64,000 nucleotides of DNA. Origin: Amblyomma americanum (lineage: Eukaryota > Arthropoda > Arachnida > Ixodida > Ixodidae). Positions 63,167 through 64,000 of this stretch are shown here, one piece after another. The notes below the pieces were generated by a model that worked only from the letters and a program-made list of their open reading frames with translations, was not told where the DNA came from and searched no databases. The first letter of the stretch is position 1. The number at the start of each line of letters is the position of its first letter. The stretch spans positions 868,001 through 932,000 of the forward strand of contig NW_027526500.1 in the NCBI RefSeq assembly GCF_052857255.1, read 5' to 3'. The translations under genes were made by a program, and so were the position numbers.

Positions 63167-64000
63167 TCGTGGTATTCAGCACGAATACATGCTTTTCGCG
63201 CAGTTATAAGAGAAAAAGTTTTGACGCGTATCAGAGGAACACTTGTAAAACCGATGTGTTCAGATTTACCTCGTTTCGGTCTAAAACAGCTTGTTTCGTG
63301 GATTAAGCAGGAATACATGCTTTTCGCGCATTTATAAGAGAAAAAGTTTTGACGCGTATCACGTGGATACTTGTAAAACCGATGTGTTGTGATTTAGCTC
63401 GTTTCGGTCTAAAACAGCTTGTTTCGTTGTATTAAGCAAGAATACATGCTTTTCACGCAGTTATGAGAGAAAAGGTTTTGACGCGTGTCACAGGAACACT
63501 TGTAAAACCGATGTGTTCAGATTTAGCTCGTTTCGGTCTAAAACAGCTTGTTTCGTTGTATTAAGCACGAATACATGCTTTTCGCGCAGTTATAAGAGAA
63601 AAAGTTGACGCGTATCACGTGGATACTTGTAAAACCGATGTGTTCAGATATAGCTCGTTTTGGTATAAAACAGCCTGTTTCGTTGTTTTAAGCACGAATA
63701 CATGCTTTTCGCGCAGTTATAGAAGAAAAAGTTTTGACGCGCATTGAGGGACACTTGTAAAACCGATGTGTTCAGATTTAGCTCATCTCGGTCTAAAACA
63801 GCTTGTTTCGTTGTTTTAAGCACGAATACATGCTTTTCGCGCAGTTATAAGAGAAAAAGTTTTGACGCGTATCAGAGGAACAATTGTAAAAGCGATGTGT
63901 TGTGATTTCGCTCGTTTCAGACAAAAACAGCTTGTTTCGTTGTTTTAAGCACGAATACATGCTTTTCGCGCAGTTATGAGACAAAGTTTAGACGTGTATC

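Larger units (their letters stand above)
1..64000. repeat. 129-bp satellite array, whole window
   Basis: Head-to-tail tandem array with a basic period of exactly 129 bp, measured between successive CCGATGTGTT motifs; the first starts are at 3, 132 and 261. A typical monomer is 33067-33195. Every monomer carries the same ordered blocks: GATTTAGCTCGTTTCGG, CTAAAACAGCTTGTTTCG, TGTATTAAGC, AATACATGCTTTTCGCGCAG, TTATAAGAGAAAAAG, TTTTGACGCGT, then a variable linker of about 20 bp ending in CTTGTAAAACC. All copies lie in one orientation and there is no unique spacer. Two head types alternate irregularly: TGTTGTGATTT (type A) and TGTTCAGATTT (type B). Most stretches of more than 300 bases in this window hold only this repeat. 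A centromeric or heterochromatic satellite is the likeliest class, but that role is inferred. I recognise neither the family nor the species. Confidence 0.97.
54341..64000. repeat. Diverged satellite subfamily with a 7-monomer, 897-bp higher-order repeat
   Basis: From TCGTGGTATTAAGC at 54341 the monomers change character. New variants are TCGTGGTATT, GGTCCAAAACAGC, GCATTTATAAG, TTTTCACGCAGTCATAAG, GGATTAATCACGAACAC, and a monomer that lost about 6 bp at its head (CACTTGTTAAGTTTTCAG followed by GGTCATCTCAG). TCGTGG recurs at 54341, 55238, 56513, 57410, 57668, 58563, 59460, 60357, 60996, 61893 and 63167. The steps are mainly 897 bp (seven monomers minus 6 bp), with 258, 639 and 1,275 bp exceptions. 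Monomers differ from each other more than in the left part. The array continues past the window end. Confidence 0.85.

Noticed and set aside
1..64000. CRISPR array
   Set aside because: The period is 129 bp with variation spread through the unit. There are no short constant repeats separated by unique spacers and no cas genes.
1..64000. CENP-B box in the monomer
   Set aside because: Candidate TTCG starts (in CGTTTCGGTCTAAAACAGC and TTCGTTGTATTAAGC) lack the CGGG end of the known box. I see no convincing match.

Overview
The whole 64 kb window is one uninterrupted tandem satellite DNA array, and I see no gene in it. The monomer is 129 bp. Roughly 490 monomers run head-to-tail in the same orientation from the first base to the last, and neither end of the array is in the window. 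The only non-satellite sequence I can find is a small insertion of about 121-125 bp. It occurs seven times at the same site in the monomer and contains a perfect 33-bp inverted repeat. All open reading frames are by-products of the repeat, because 129 is a multiple of 3 (43 codons). I recognise no rRNA, tRNA, CRISPR array, promoter or protein-coding gene.

Such an array (long, homogeneous, one orientation, with higher-order repeat structure) fits a eukaryotic centromeric, pericentromeric or other heterochromatic satellite block. I do not recognise the monomer family and cannot name the species. The consensus is about 39% GC and CpG-rich (observed/expected near 1.9 by hand count). That points to a genome or compartment without strong CpG methylation decay.

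Layout. (1) 1-2559 opens the array and holds inserted element copy 1; it recurs at about 15.7-18.3 kb. (2) 2560-8999 is a 3,220-bp block (25 monomers) in tandem duplicate, with no difference found at any position compared. (3) About 9.0-15.0 kb is a mosaic with three inserted elements, a 1,293-bp tandem duplication and a 49-bp stump monomer. (4) About 15.7-20.0 kb repeats the start of the window minus seven monomers. (5) 20.6-29.5 kb holds nested tandem duplications of 2,453, 1,421 and 645 bp. (6) 31.1-54.3 kb is dominated by a higher-order unit of 41 monomers (5,289 bp). It is present near 31.1-36.3, 41.6-46.9 and 46.9-52.2 kb, with a shortened fourth copy after that. The stretch 36.3-41.6 kb is made of segments also found at 8.4-10.3 and 20.6-25 kb. 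(7) From about 54.34 kb to the end a more diverged subfamily takes over, organised as a 7-monomer (897 bp) higher-order repeat with a marker monomer that has lost about 6 bp.

The sequence records array growth by repeated unequal exchange or copying of blocks of 5 to 41 monomers. The inserted hairpin element appears to have arrived once and then been multiplied with the satellite around it.
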